Shown: in pieces, positions 63,954 to 64,000 of the stretch
How positions within the stretch are numbered: position 1 is the stretch's first letter
How the letters are laid out: each line of letters begins with the position of its first letter
Source: Nigerium massiliense
Lineage (GTDB): Bacteria > Actinomycetota > Actinomycetes > Propionibacteriales > Propionibacteriaceae
Direction of reading: 5' to 3'
Length of the DNA: 64,000 nucleotides
Assembly: GCF_000826085.1 (NCBI RefSeq)
Contig: NZ_CCYM01000002.1
Span: forward strand, 434,001-498,000
Translations under genes and position numbers: made by a program
The notes under the pieces: generated by a model
What the model was told of the DNA's origin: nothing
The model's database searches: none
The model's input: only the letters and a program-made list of their open reading frames with translations

Positions 63954-64000
63954 GTGCAATTCCACCACCATGGCTACGTGTCCGGTGACCCGCGGATCTC
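63954..64000 (+). CDS. FAD-dependent aromatic monooxygenase, 5' end only
   Basis: Only 15 codons are in the window: MQFHHHGYVSGDPRI, starting at GTG 63954 with GAGGAG 6-7 nt upstream. From memory of the family, this opening is typical of phenol 2-monooxygenase-like FAD hydroxylases of actinomycetes. The call rests on these residues alone, so it is tentative. Confidence 0.5.
   Translation, partial: MQFHHHGYVSGDPRI

Overview
The window is high-G+C DNA, roughly 70% by eye, with dense gene packing, many ATGA stop/start overlaps and several promoters whose -10 box lies 6-7 nt before the start codon (leaderless transcripts). Together with CsoR, CmtR, DUF3151, a CYP152 P450 and a full-length pyruvate:ferredoxin oxidoreductase, this points to an actinomycete (Actinomycetota) with anaerobic or facultative metabolism, most likely in or near the Propionibacteriaceae. 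The genus is inference. I saw no rRNA, tRNA, CRISPR array or transposase.

Layout. 1-5 kb: 3' end of nifJ, a dihydroorotate-dehydrogenase-like gene and a GT4 glycosyltransferase. 5-9 kb: a secreted PhoA alkaline phosphatase behind a PHO-box-like repeat, a HEAT-repeat protein and HtpX. 8.7-13.1 kb (minus strand): a copper operon csoR-copZ-copA followed by a Gfo/Idh oxidoreductase, with a CsoR-type palindrome upstream. The CopZ carries a Cys-rich metallothionein-like N-terminus. 13.5 kb: dnaB. 14.9-19.6 kb: an ABC-2 exporter operon opposite a two-component system whose kinase is frameshifted, then a seven-repeat RCC1-like protein coupled to the response regulator. 19.6-24.1 kb: CDF metal exporter, Cof-type HAD phosphatase, alpha/beta hydrolase and an AI-2E-family permease.

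25.0-33.8 kb is the standout region: an integrated element of about 8.8 kb that cuts a luciferase-like monooxygenase gene in two. The two halves (33792-34043 and 24210-25019, minus strand) rejoin in frame at a shared 5-bp core, CGCAT. All its genes are on the minus strand: a large serine recombinase; a chain of coupled genes (two small proteins, a HUH endonuclease/helicase Rep, a 101-residue protein overlying a candidate oriT, a MobV-type relaxase, a coiled-coil membrane protein); and a cadmium/zinc cargo (cmtR-cadA). It looks like a mobilisable replicating plasmid that became an integrative mobilisable element.

34-64 kb is chromosomal metabolism: PQQ-type sugar dehydrogenase lipoprotein; a five-gene operon (FGGY kinase, GpsA-like dehydrogenase, zinc alcohol dehydrogenase, class II aldolase, DeoR regulator) for an unidentified polyol or sugar; CYP152 peroxygenase; glutamate-cysteine-ligase-like enzyme; type II NADH dehydrogenase; ribokinase; IclR regulator; MFS transporter with two compensating indels; KDPG aldolase, KDG-type kinase, CstA and YbdD (ketodeoxy-sugar to pyruvate, and pyruvate uptake); glycogen phosphorylase; glutaminyl-tRNA synthetase; a YdeI-like protein; a MacB/FtsX-type ABC exporter; DUF3151; a CPBP protease; an aldo/keto reductase; and the start of a FAD monooxygenase with a perfect 16-bp palindrome upstream.

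Four one-base indels in C or G runs (two in the kinase, two in the MFS gene), and possibly a fifth in the CPBP gene, suggest that sequencing error should be checked before any of these is called a true pseudogene.
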